Shown here: positions 1-6,584 of the stretch, piece after piece | Position numbering within the stretch: position 1 is the first letter of the stretch | Layout: every line of letters starts with the position of its first letter | Source: AV133 sp035567015 | GTDB taxonomy: Bacteria > Verrucomicrobiota > Verrucomicrobiia > Chthoniobacterales > UBA10450 | Assembly: GCA_035567015.1 (NCBI GenBank) | Contig: DATMPQ010000283.1 | Location: 1 to 9,927, forward strand | DNA length: 9,927 nucleotides | Direction: 5' to 3' | Program-made: the position numbers and the translations under genes | Notes under the pieces: generated by a model | Databases searched by the model: none | What the model was told of the DNA's origin: nothing | What the model saw: only the letters and a program-made list of their open reading frames with translations

Positions 1-495
1 CAAGATGTCGATCCGAGTCAGGGGCAGCAAAAGATCACGCATGCGACAATCAAGAAAGTTACCGAAGACATCGAGGCGCTCTCCTTTAACACCGCGATTT
101 CGCAGATGATGATTTTCGTGAACGCGTTTACCAACGCCGAAATCATCCCATTGTCTGCGCTACGTACATTTCTTGTTCTGCTCAACCCGTTCGCACCACA
201 TCTCGCCTCGGAGTTATGGGAGAAGCTTGGCGCAAAGTTCAGCGGCGCCCGCGGCGACGCTACCGAGCAATCATGGCCAGGTTACGACGAACGGTTGCTC
301 GTTGAAAACGAAGTCGAGATCGTTGTGCAGGTGAACGGCAAAGTGCGCGACCGGATGCGAGTGTCGATCCACGCGACGGAAGCTGAGTTGAAAGCTGCGG
401 CCCTGGCAAGTCCCAGAATCAAAGCGTCGATCGCCGGCAAAACCGTTCACAATGTGATCGTGATTCCGCAAAAACTCGTCAATGTTGTCGTATGA
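1..495 (+). CDS. leuS: Leucyl-tRNA synthetase, C-terminal part (5' truncated by window edge)
   Basis: This is the last 164 codons of leucyl-tRNA synthetase, the cytoplasmic class I enzyme that charges tRNA-Leu. The frame is open from base 1, so the gene begins outside the window. Visible parts are the end of the anticodon-binding helical domain (ALSFNTAISQMMIFVN, then LNPFAPHLASELWEKLG) and the small C-terminal domain with the conserved VQVNGKVRDR segment, ending in VIVIPQKLVNVVV. These are hallmark LeuRS C-terminal sequences. The catalytic HIGH and KMSKS motifs and the editing domain lie upstream and cannot be checked. The stop codon overlaps the mscL start (ATGA), which implies co-transcription and translational coupling. 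The family call is very secure; only completeness is unknown. Confidence 0.96.
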   Translation, partial: QDVDPSQGQQKITHATIKKVTEDIEALSFNTAISQMMIFVNAFTNAEIIPLSALRTFLVLLNPFAPHLASELWEKLGAKFSGARGDATEQSWPGYDERLLVENEVEIVVQVNGKVRDRMRVSIHATEAELKAAALASPRIKASIAGKTVHNVIVIPQKLVNVVV

Positions 496-971
496 AACCT
501 CTGGAGAATGTGTGGAAGGAATTCAAAGAATTTGCGATCAAAGGTAACGCGCTTGATCTCGCGGTGGGCGTGATTATCGGCGCGGCCTTTGGCGCGATCG
601 TCAACTCGCTCGTTAAAGACATCGTCATGCCGCCGATCAGCCTGCTCACGGGTGGGCTCGATTTCTCGAACAAGTTCGTAGTACTGCGCGCACCGCCGAG
701 CGGAGGAACTTTCGCCACAGCCGCAGATGCGGTGAAAGCGGGCGCCATCACCTGGAACTACGGCAACTTCATCACGTTGATAATTAATTTTGTGATCGTC
801 GCCTTCGCGGTGTTTCTACTCGTGCGCGGAATCAACAAGATGAAGCAGCCGACGCAGAAGGCGCCCGTTTCAAAGGATTGTCCGGCCTGCGCGATGACGA
901 TTCCCCTCAAGGCGACGCGTTGTCCCCATTGCACGACGGATTTGTCCCGGCCGTCAGCCACGCAGCCATGA
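492..971 (+). CDS. mscL: Large-conductance mechanosensitive channel MscL with C-terminal zinc-ribbon-like tail
   Basis: This 159-residue inner-membrane channel opens under membrane tension to release solutes during hypo-osmotic shock. The N-terminal helix (MKPLENVWKEFKEFAIKGN) leads into pore helix TM1 (about 18-45, with LAVGVIIGAAFGAIVNSLVK), a periplasmic loop (about 52-91) and TM2 (about 92-113). This order is diagnostic of MscL. The protein is longer than the roughly 136-residue E. coli form because its cytoplasmic tail ends in a C130-x2-C133 ... C144-x2-C147 arrangement resembling a zinc ribbon. Such tails occur in some MscL homologues; a metal or redox role here is inference. The ATG overlaps the leuS stop by 4 bp, with no convincing Shine-Dalgarno, so translation is probably coupled. 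Confidence 0.95.
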   Translation: MKPLENVWKEFKEFAIKGNALDLAVGVIIGAAFGAIVNSLVKDIVMPPISLLTGGLDFSNKFVVLRAPPSGGTFATAADAVKAGAITWNYGNFITLIINFVIVAFAVFLLVRGINKMKQPTQKAPVSKDCPACAMTIPLKATRCPHCTTDLSRPSATQP

Positions 972-988
972 AGGTGGATCGAACAATC

Positions 989-1002
989 GTCGCCGCGGCG
1001 AC
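989..1002. repeat. 14-bp perfect palindrome downstream of mscL
   Basis: GTCGCCGCGGCGAC is its own reverse complement. It lies 17 bp after the mscL stop in the 180-bp intergenic region. A second small hairpin follows at 1021-1033 (TCGGC, loop GAA, GCCGA). It could be a transcript 3'-end structure or a remnant of a dispersed palindromic repeat; copy number cannot be judged from this window. Confidence 0.5.
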
Positions 1003-1057
1003 CTCGACGTTAGATTAATGTCGGCGAAGCCGAGACTTATTTAGCATCGCCCGACGG

Positions 1058-1075
1058 AGCGGACGATCCGCTTTT
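1058..1075 (+). terminator. Possible weak Rho-independent terminator of the leuS-mscL unit
   Basis: A perfect 6-bp stem (AGCGGA, loop CGA, TCCGCT) runs directly into a short T tract (TTTT ending at 1075). The stem is short and the T run is only four bases, so this is a tentative call. Its position, after mscL and before a lipoprotein gene with its own start signals, fits an operon boundary. Confidence 0.35.
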
Positions 1076-1151
1076 GGGGTTGATCCATCGCGGCCCGGGC
1101 AAATTATTGTCTTGCCACCCCACCCGCAGCAATGCTATGAGGGTATTGCAA

Positions 1152-1709
1152 ATGCCGGAGCGCCTTAACCTTATAACCGCAGGAACTATCGCTTGCCTCG
1201 TCGTTGGGTGCGCGACGCAGTCGAAACCGACCGTCGCCGCGGAGCATCACGTGCGGCAAGTTCGCACGACCGCTTATACGCATACCGAAAGAGGTGGTCG
1301 TCATAATGCGATCGGCACCTATTTGTCAGCTCGGCAGGTGATGAGCGCCGCGTCCGATTGGTCGCGCTTTCCACTCGGGACCCGGTTCCGAGTTGTCGAT
1401 ACAAAAGAAGAATATATCATCGACGATTACGGAACGGCCCTGGTGGGGACGGAAACGATCGATCTCTACAAGCCAAGCCGCCTGGAAATGCAACGGTGGG
1501 GCATGCGTCATGTCGATATCGATATCTTGCAGTGGGGATCGGAGGAGGAGAGTTTGAAGGTACTAGGGCCGCGCGCGAAAAATCGCACCGTGCGGCAGAT
1601 GATTGCCGAACTTCAGAAGAAAGCTCCTGTCCAATCTTCAATAAGCGCCCAAGCTTCCAAGTCCGGGCAGGCATCAGCTCGCAAAGCTGCACCCCGCACT
1701 TCGGATTGA
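1152..1709 (+). CDS. 3D (triple-aspartate) domain lipoprotein, putative peptidoglycan-related
   Basis: The product is a predicted 185-residue envelope lipoprotein. I chose the ATG at 1152 because GAGGG (1139-1143) sits 8 nt upstream and the protein then opens with a compact signal peptide (MPERLNLITAGTIACLVVGC) whose lipobox LVVGC places the lipidated Cys at 20. An in-frame ATG at 1137 and a TTG at 1074 are less convincing. Residues about 36-128 form a 3D domain: RTTAYTHTE, FPLGTRFRV, then DDYGTALVGTETIDLY (Asp91/92 and Asp104) and WGMRHVDIDIL (Asp122/124). This domain occurs at the C-terminus of MltA-type lytic transglycosylases and in small secreted wall proteins. No other catalytic domain is visible, so activity is unproven. 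The tail after about residue 145 is rich in Lys, Ala and Ser and probably disordered. galE starts 31 bp downstream and may be co-transcribed. Confidence 0.82.
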   Translation: MPERLNLITAGTIACLVVGCATQSKPTVAAEHHVRQVRTTAYTHTERGGRHNAIGTYLSARQVMSAASDWSRFPLGTRFRVVDTKEEYIIDDYGTALVGTETIDLYKPSRLEMQRWGMRHVDIDILQWGSEEESLKVLGPRAKNRTVRQMIAELQKKAPVQSSISAQASKSGQASARKAAPRTSD

Positions 1710-1740
1710 TTAACGCCAGCGACCTGCCGACTTTCCGGGA

Positions 1741-2712
1741 ATGAAGATTCTCGTCGTGGGCGGCGCCGGCTATATCGGAAGCGTTTGCGCAGAATTGCTT
1801 CTCGATGAAGCCCACGAGGTGGCGGTCTTCGATAATCTCGCAGAAGGCCATCGCCGCGCCGTCGATGACCGTGCCATCTTCATTGAAGGCGATCTTTCGG
1901 ATGGGAAAAAAATCGAGGCCGCGCTTTCCAGCACGCGCCCGGAGGCGGTGATGCATTTTGCTGCGAATGCGCTCGTCGGTGAATCGATGCGCGATCCGTC
2001 CAAGTATTTCCGCAATAACGTCGCCAGCGGCTTGAATTTGCTCGATGCCATGGTCGCCACGGGGGTCCAACGCCTCGTTTTTTCATCGACCTGCGCAATC
2101 TTTGGGCTTCCGGAGCGCGTGCCAATCGACGAGACTTCACCGCCGCGCCCGATCAACCCTTACGGTGAATCAAAGCTCGCCTTCGAAAAAATTCTGGGCT
2201 GGTACGATCAAATCCACGGTTTGAGATTCGTCTCGTTGCGCTATTTCAACGCCGCCGGCGCCTCAGCAAATTTCGGCGAAGACCATCGGGTCGAAACGCA
2301 TTTGATCCCAAATGTGCTCAAAGTCGCGCTCGGCCAACAGCCGCATGTGGAGGTTTACGGCGCCGACTACGAAACGCCTGATGGCACCTGCATTCGCGAT
2401 TACATCCACATTCTTGATCTCGCCCAGGCGCATATTCTCGCGCTCAACTCTCCAAAGAGTGAATTCTATAACCTCGGAACGGGTGGCGGCTCCAGTGTGC
2501 GTGAGGTGATTGATGCCGCTCGAAAAGTCACCGGAGCAAAGATTGAGATGGTGGACAGGCCGCGTCGTCCCGGTGATCCGCCACGCTTGATTGCGGCCTC
2601 CGAAAAGATTAAACGCGAGCTCGCCTGGCAACCGCGGTTCCAATCACTGGAAGCGATCCTGGAAAGCGCGTGGAAATGGCACCAGAAATTTCCGCGCGGC
2701 TATGAGGATTGA
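1741..2712 (+). CDS. galE: UDP-glucose 4-epimerase
   Basis: This 323-residue cytoplasmic enzyme of the extended short-chain dehydrogenase family interconverts UDP-glucose and UDP-galactose through an NAD-bound 4-keto intermediate. It supplies UDP-galactose for polysaccharide or lipopolysaccharide synthesis. The Rossmann NAD-binding motif GGAGYIG is at 7-13. The catalytic SST is at 115-117 (Thr117 in the Ser/Thr position), followed by Tyr141-x3-Lys145 (YGESK). Other family markers are ESMRDPSKYFRNNV, RYFNAAGA, CIRDYIHILDLAQAH and the C-terminal RPRRPGDPPRLIA. Length is normal for bacterial GalE (about 325-340). Related epimerases on other UDP-sugars cannot be fully excluded, but the overall pattern is classical GalE. 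The ATG has only a weak upstream purine stretch. No galactose-catabolism genes are adjacent, so a biosynthetic role is more likely. Confidence 0.93.
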   Translation: MKILVVGGAGYIGSVCAELLLDEAHEVAVFDNLAEGHRRAVDDRAIFIEGDLSDGKKIEAALSSTRPEAVMHFAANALVGESMRDPSKYFRNNVASGLNLLDAMVATGVQRLVFSSTCAIFGLPERVPIDETSPPRPINPYGESKLAFEKILGWYDQIHGLRFVSLRYFNAAGASANFGEDHRVETHLIPNVLKVALGQQPHVEVYGADYETPDGTCIRDYIHILDLAQAHILALNSPKSEFYNLGTGGGSSVREVIDAARKVTGAKIEMVDRPRRPGDPPRLIAASEKIKRELAWQPRFQSLEAILESAWKWHQKFPRGYED

Positions 2713-2791
2713 AGGCAGAGCGATTCAACGACCCCCCGGTTAACGGCGACCTTCCTTCAACGGGCGATTGAGGTCAATCGTTGCCTACAAA

Positions 2792-2827
2792 AAAGCGCCC
2801 GCGAAATAGGCTTTCGCGGGGCGCTTT
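2792..2827. terminator. Strong inverted repeat, probable bidirectional terminator
   Basis: AAAGCGCCCGCGAAA (2792-2806) pairs with TTTCGCGGGGCGCTTT (2812-2827), giving a GC-rich stem of about 15 bp with one bulged base and a 5-nt loop. Short A and T runs flank it, so each strand reads as stem plus U tract. It lies between the end of galE (+) and the end of the convergent Thr-rich protein gene (-), the expected place for a shared terminator. Confidence 0.82.
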
Positions 2828-2856
2828 GAATTTTCAGCTGATCGATCAGTCCCAAA

Positions 2857-3285
2857 TTAGGGTTTGGTCGTGGTCGTGGTCGTGGTGGTTTCTTTCTTCT
2901 CGATCACTGGTTGGCTCAGCACGATCTTGCGAACTACTACCCGGTCACCGTCCTTTATATAGTAGACCGTCGCCGGCAGGTCGGGCCGAATGGCCGACCA
3001 TTCGACGGTCCGGCCTTCCGGATCAAGAATGGTTGTGCTCTTCGTGTAGTAATACCTCACCGGCGCAGCGTCTGTCGTGCTGCGAAACGTAATATAATCC
3101 GAGCCCGGCGCGTAAGCCGCGATGGTTCCTATGCTCGTGGTGGTCGACGATTCCGTCGTCGATGTACCCGTCACAGGATTAGCCGTCGTTGTCGTGGTGG
3201 TTGACTCTTGCGCGAAAGCTCCGCTCAGCGCGACCGCGCCAGCCGCTCCGGCCGCCAACATTTTCACTAATCTTGTTTGTTTCAT
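2857..3285 (-). CDS. Small exported Thr-rich protein of unknown function
   Basis: I do not recognise the family. The start ATG (3285-3283) was chosen because AAAGGA lies about 7 nt upstream and because the protein then opens with a clear Sec signal peptide (MKQTRLVKMLAAGAAGAVAL..., likely cleavage after AFA at about residue 25). Opening further upstream would add 28 residues that spoil the signal. The mature protein has a Thr/Ser-rich linker (about 27-51), a compact region of beta character (about 52-124, including GSDYITFRS, PVRYYYTKSTTILD and ATVYYIKDGDRVVVRKIVL) and a Lys/Glu-then-polythreonine tail (eight Thr, then KP). The tail is encoded by a short GGTCGT tandem repeat. A periplasmic or outer-surface location is likely. 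The gene is divergent from hisS and convergent with galE, so it is probably a single-gene transcript. Reality of the gene is well supported; function is unknown. Confidence 0.78.
   Translation of the reverse strand: MKQTRLVKMLAAGAAGAVALSGAFAQESTTTTTTANPVTGTSTTESSTTTSIGTIAAYAPGSDYITFRSTTDAAPVRYYYTKSTTILDPEGRTVEWSAIRPDLPATVYYIKDGDRVVVRKIVLSQPVIEKKETTTTTTTTKP
2866..2889. repeat. Hexamer tandem repeat encoding the polythreonine tail
   Basis: GGTCGT is repeated three times (2866-2883) and followed by GGTGGT (2884-2889). On the minus strand these are alternating ACG and ACC codons for the C-terminal threonine run. A repeat of this kind can change length by slippage in whole codons. Confidence 0.75.
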
Positions 3286-3387
3286 TGTTTGTCCTTTGCT
3301 TTGGTTAAACGGATGCTCTCCGTCGTGACTGTATCCGACTGCTTCGAGCCGGACTTTATTCAACCTCACCTTTGTTTCGTAATCTCA

Positions 3388-3417
3388 ATGACCAGTGGCC
3401 GTAAGGTTCGGTATTAT
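3388..3417 (+). promoter_or_regulatory. Candidate sigma70-type promoter of hisS-aspS
   Basis: ATGACC (3388-3393) and TATTAT (3412-3417) are separated by 18 bp and resemble -35 and -10 elements. Transcription would begin about ten bases before the GGAGGGG ribosome-binding site at 3431-3437, giving a short leader. This is pattern matching only; the divergent gene's promoter must lie in the same 164-bp gap, but I could not assign it. Confidence 0.35.
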
Positions 3418-3449
3418 TCGCCGCCGTTCTGGAGGGGCGTCTGATCATT

Positions 3450-4706
3450 ATGCAAGCTTTGCCTGGATTTCGCGATTTTCTGCCGGACGATTGCGGGGCG
3501 CGTAATTACATTTTCGCGCGCTGGCGCGATGTTGCCCGGCGCTACGGCTTCGTGGAATGGGACGGCCCACTGCTTGAACCAACCGATCTCTACCGGAAGA
3601 AAAGCGGCGAAGAAATCGTCGGCCAGCTTTTCAACTTCATCGACAAAGGCGAACGCGAAGTCGCGTTGCGCCCGGAACTGACGCCGACGCTTGCACGGGT
3701 GGTCGCCGCGCATGAACGCGAGTTCAAGAAACCGCTGAAGTGGTTTTCCATCGGGCAATTCTTCCGTTACGAAAAACAGCAGCGCGGAAGACTACGCGAA
3801 CATTTCCAGCTCAATTGCGATATCATTGGTGAAAGCAATTTTTCCGCAGATGTCGAATTGATCGCCCTCTGTATCGACATCCTCCGCGCGTTCGGCTTTA
3901 CGGCAAAGGATTTCGTGGTCCGCATCAGCGACCGGGAATTTTGGACCGATTTTCTTCAGCAACAGAAACTACCGAGCGAACGATGGGAGGAAGTGTTACA
4001 GACGATCGACAAATCCGAGCGCGAGCCGCGCGATAAGACGGCTGAGAAGCTCGGCCAACTTGCCGATCCAGTTTTGTCGATCTTGGAAGAAGGTGGTCGC
4101 AGCGGAAAACTCGATCAGCTCGTTGATGATCTTGGCGCCCGCGGTCTGGCTGAATATGTCGATGTCGATGTTCGGGTTGTGCGCGGTCTCGCTTATTATA
4201 CTGGCACCGTCTTTGAAGTTTTCGATCGGGCTGGAAAACTCCGCGCGATTGCCGGCGGCGGACGCTATAATCGATTAATCGAACAGCTAAGCGACGGCGC
4301 TGTCGGGACGCCCGCGCTTGGTTTTGCCATGGGCGACGTGGTTTTGGGCGAATTAATTCGCGATCGCTCTGCAGCGCGCGGGAAAATGGAAGCGGCCGTG
4401 CAAAGCGAACGTAAAATCGACATCTACGTTGTGATCGCGAAGGAGGCACGCCGCGCCGATGCGCTCGCGCACGTTCAGGAGCTTCGCGAGAATGGTTACC
4501 GTGTCGATTACCCACTCACTCCCACAAAAGTCGCCAAACAATTTCAAACTGCAGAAGATTTGGGCGCGACTCTCGCCCTTCTCTACGGCGACGAGTGGCC
4601 GCAAGTGAAAGTAAAGAAGCTCGCCACCCGAGAGGAGTCGCTGATCGCTCACGAAGCGTTGCTGGACGGCGCCGCCAAATTCTTCAACCCCTCTGCTTCC
4701 GCCTGA
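3450..4706 (+). CDS. hisS: Histidyl-tRNA synthetase
   Basis: This 418-residue class II synthetase charges tRNA-His in the cytoplasm. The N-terminus LPGFRDFLPDD is characteristic. Class II motif 1 lies around 30-45, and ALRPELTPTLAR (72-83) binds substrate. Motif 2 is FFRYEKQQRGRLREHFQLN (104-122, Arg106). The histidine-binding HisA motif is RGLAYYTGTVFEVFD (245-259), and motif 3 starts at AGGGRYNRLIEQL (268-280). A C-terminal HGTP-type anticodon-binding domain spans about 322-405. The REHFQLNCDIIGE form of motif 2 departs from the RQFHQ form in E. coli but is common in other lineages. GGAGGGG lies 12 nt before the ATG, a rather long spacing. aspS follows after 2 nt, a neighbour pairing seen in many bacteria. 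Confidence 0.95.
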   Translation: MQALPGFRDFLPDDCGARNYIFARWRDVARRYGFVEWDGPLLEPTDLYRKKSGEEIVGQLFNFIDKGEREVALRPELTPTLARVVAAHEREFKKPLKWFSIGQFFRYEKQQRGRLREHFQLNCDIIGESNFSADVELIALCIDILRAFGFTAKDFVVRISDREFWTDFLQQQKLPSERWEEVLQTIDKSEREPRDKTAEKLGQLADPVLSILEEGGRSGKLDQLVDDLGARGLAEYVDVDVRVVRGLAYYTGTVFEVFDRAGKLRAIAGGGRYNRLIEQLSDGAVGTPALGFAMGDVVLGELIRDRSAARGKMEAAVQSERKIDIYVVIAKEARRADALAHVQELRENGYRVDYPLTPTKVAKQFQTAEDLGATLALLYGDEWPQVKVKKLATREESLIAHEALLDGAAKFFNPSASA

Positions 4707-4708
4707 TT

Positions 4709-6538
4709 ATGCATCGCGACACGGATTGCAATTCGCTTCGTAAAGTCGACATCGGCAAGCAAATTACGCTCGCCGGCTGGGTGCACGTTTCGCGCGATCA
4801 CGGCGGCGTGATCTTTATCGATCTGCGCGATCGCGAAGGATTGACGCAGGTCGTGTTTCGTCCGGAAGAGAACGCGGAAGTCGCGAAACAAGCGCACAGT
4901 TTGCGTAGTGAAGACGTGATCGAGGTTTCCGGCCGAGTGGCCGCGCGTGTGCCCGGCACAGAGAATCCAAAACTCGCGACCGGCGACGTCGAGGTTGTTC
5001 CGAGTCGCCTGCAAATTCTCAATCGAGCAGACGAACTTCCATTTCAACTCGACGCCGAGGTTCACAACGAAGATCTGCGATTAACCTATCGCTATTACGA
5101 TCTGCGCCGTCCGCGGCTCGCTCGGAATTTGCAACTGCGGCATCGGGTGGCGAAAGCAACACGTGATTATCTTGATTCACAGGGCTTCATCGAGATTGAG
5201 ACGCCGATTCTTTCCAAGAGCACTCCGGAAGGCGCGCGCGATTTTTTGGTGCCGAGCCGATTGATGCCGGGGAAATTTTACGCGCTGCCCCAGGCCCCGC
5301 AGCAATACAAGCAGCTGCTCATGGTTGGCGGTGTCGAAAAATATTTCCAGATCGCGAAATGCTTTCGTGACGAAGATTTGCGCGCCGATCGGCAACCGGA
5401 ATTTACCCAGATCGATATCGAAGCGTCGTTCGTTACGCCGGAGGACATTTTCAGACTAACGGAGGGAATGCTTGCCGCCATCTTCAAAGCTGCGCGTCAC
5501 GTCGATATCAAAAGGCCATTCGACCGGCTCACTTATCACGAGGCCATCAGCCGGTATGGCAGCGATAAGCCTGACCGCCGCTTCGAAATGCAACTTGTCG
5601 ATCTGGGAGAAGATTTTCGATCGAGCAATTTTAAAGTCTTTCGCGGGGCGCTCGATTCGGGCGGCGTGGTCAAGGCAATCAACGCGAAGCGTTTCGCATC
5701 GCTAACGATCGGCCAGAGTGATGAGCTGACTGAAATCGCGAAGGTTTTCGGCGCGAAAGGTCTCGCTTTCATCAAAGTCGAGGGCGGCGAATGGAAATCG
5801 CCCATCGTTAAATTTTTCACCGAGACGGAGAAATCTTCACTGCAATCGAAATTGAAGATCGAAGAAGGCGACTGCGTCTTCTTCGCCGCCGACAAATGGG
5901 AGATCGCCTGCGAAGTGCTCGGGCGAATCCGGCTGCGCATCGCCGAGATCCAGGATTTGAATCGCACCTCTGTTAAAGGCCAGTCCGGCTCGGACCTCGA
6001 TTTTCTTTGGGTGACGGATTTCCCGCTGCTGCAATGGAGCGCGGAAGAAAACAAATGGAACGCCGTGCATCATCCGTTCACCCGGCCTAAAGCCGAGGAC
6101 ATGTCGTTGCTTGGAGCCGCGACGCACTCGTCGCGGCGCGAGGGCGGGCCGTCTCCAAATCCTCGCCTCGGCGAAATCCGCGCGGACGCATACGACGTCG
6201 TCTTAAATGGCGTCGAAATCGGCGGCGGCAGCATGCGAATCTTTGAGTCGGAGTTGCAGGAACAACTGTTCGAGGTGCTCGGCGTGAGCGCCGAGAATCG
6301 ACAATCGCTCTTCGGACATTTGCTGCGCGCATTGCGCCTCGGCGCGCCGCCGCATGGTGGAATCGCCCTTGGGCTCGACCGGTTAGTCATGCTGATTTGT
6401 GGCGAGCAATCGATCCGCGAGGTGATGGCGTTCCCGAAAAACAACCGCGGCATGGACCTGATGACACAGTCTCCAGCCGAAGTCGATCCGCACCAATTGC
6501 GCGAATTGTCGATCAAGCTGACGGGGGAAAAGAAATGA
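4709..6538 (+). CDS. aspS: Aspartyl-tRNA synthetase (bacterial type, possibly non-discriminating), with a short in-frame insertion
   Basis: This 609-residue class II synthetase charges tRNA-Asp. The ATG at 4709, 2 nt after the hisS stop, gives the standard N-terminus (MHRDTDCNSLRKVDIGKQITLAGW); no Shine-Dalgarno is evident, so it is probably coupled to hisS. Domains are the OB-fold anticodon-binding domain (about 1-105), motif 1 region (about 145-175), motif 2 (FRDEDLRADRQPEFTQID, 219-236), the bacterial GAD insertion domain (about 285-420) and motif 3 (GIALGLDRLVMLICG, 551-565). His31 (RDHGG) and Gly83 (VPGTEN) match the pair reported for non-discriminating AspRS of Pseudomonas aeruginosa, which also charges tRNA-Asn. 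Residues about 469-487 are an unusual low-complexity insertion where relatives have only a few residues. The frame stays open and all motifs remain, so the enzyme should work. Confidence 0.95.
   Translation: MHRDTDCNSLRKVDIGKQITLAGWVHVSRDHGGVIFIDLRDREGLTQVVFRPEENAEVAKQAHSLRSEDVIEVSGRVAARVPGTENPKLATGDVEVVPSRLQILNRADELPFQLDAEVHNEDLRLTYRYYDLRRPRLARNLQLRHRVAKATRDYLDSQGFIEIETPILSKSTPEGARDFLVPSRLMPGKFYALPQAPQQYKQLLMVGGVEKYFQIAKCFRDEDLRADRQPEFTQIDIEASFVTPEDIFRLTEGMLAAIFKAARHVDIKRPFDRLTYHEAISRYGSDKPDRRFEMQLVDLGEDFRSSNFKVFRGALDSGGVVKAINAKRFASLTIGQSDELTEIAKVFGAKGLAFIKVEGGEWKSPIVKFFTETEKSSLQSKLKIEEGDCVFFAADKWEIACEVLGRIRLRIAEIQDLNRTSVKGQSGSDLDFLWVTDFPLLQWSAEENKWNAVHHPFTRPKAEDMSLLGAATHSSRREGGPSPNPRLGEIRADAYDVVLNGVEIGGGSMRIFESELQEQLFEVLGVSAENRQSLFGHLLRALRLGAPPHGGIALGLDRLVMLICGEQSIREVMAFPKNNRGMDLMTQSPAEVDPHQLRELSIKLTGEKK
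6111..6158. repeat. Palindromic element inserted in frame in aspS
   Basis: A 9-bp perfect inverted repeat (GCCGCGACG at 6116-6124, loop CACT, CGTCGCGGC at 6129-6137) lies inside a slightly larger unit bounded by TTGGAG (6111-6116) and CTCCAA (6153-6158), themselves inverted copies. The unit is 48 bp, exactly 16 codons, and coincides with the stretch of AspRS that has no counterpart in E. coli or Thermus enzymes as I recall them. The right edge may extend to about 6170. It resembles a small dispersed palindromic element that entered a coding region without breaking it. Confidence 0.6.
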
Positions 6539-6546
6539 GGGAGGAC

Positions 6547-6580
6547 GGATTATACCGGCGTAATCCCCAGCGCGGGCTGG
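6547..6580. terminator. Two tandem hairpins between convergent aspS and ferredoxin genes
   Basis: GGATTA (6547-6552) pairs with TAATCC (6561-6566) across an 8-nt loop, and CCAGC (6567-6571) pairs with GCTGG (6576-6580) across 4 nt. They fill most of the 46-bp gap between two convergent stop codons, where termination in both directions is needed. No clear U tract follows on either strand, so intrinsic termination is uncertain. Confidence 0.4.
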
Positions 6581-6584
6581 TCAC

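Noticed and set aside
1417..2070. Long minus-strand open frame (217 codons) opposite galE and the 3D lipoprotein gene
   Set aside because: It lies antisense to two well-supported genes, has no recognisable domain and an Arg/His-rich composition typical of shadow frames.
2781..3092. Plus-strand frame with a Trp-Ser repeat
   Set aside because: It is the complement of the polythreonine-encoding repeat and starts within the terminator hairpin.
3148..3166. Inverted repeat TCGACGA...TCGTCGA as an operator
   Set aside because: It lies within the Thr/Ser-codon-rich coding region, where such symmetry arises from repeated ACG/TCG codons.
4595..4708. N-terminal extension of the AspRS reading frame into hisS
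   Set aside because: The extra 38 residues are basic out-of-frame hisS sequence; family N-termini match the ATG at 4709.
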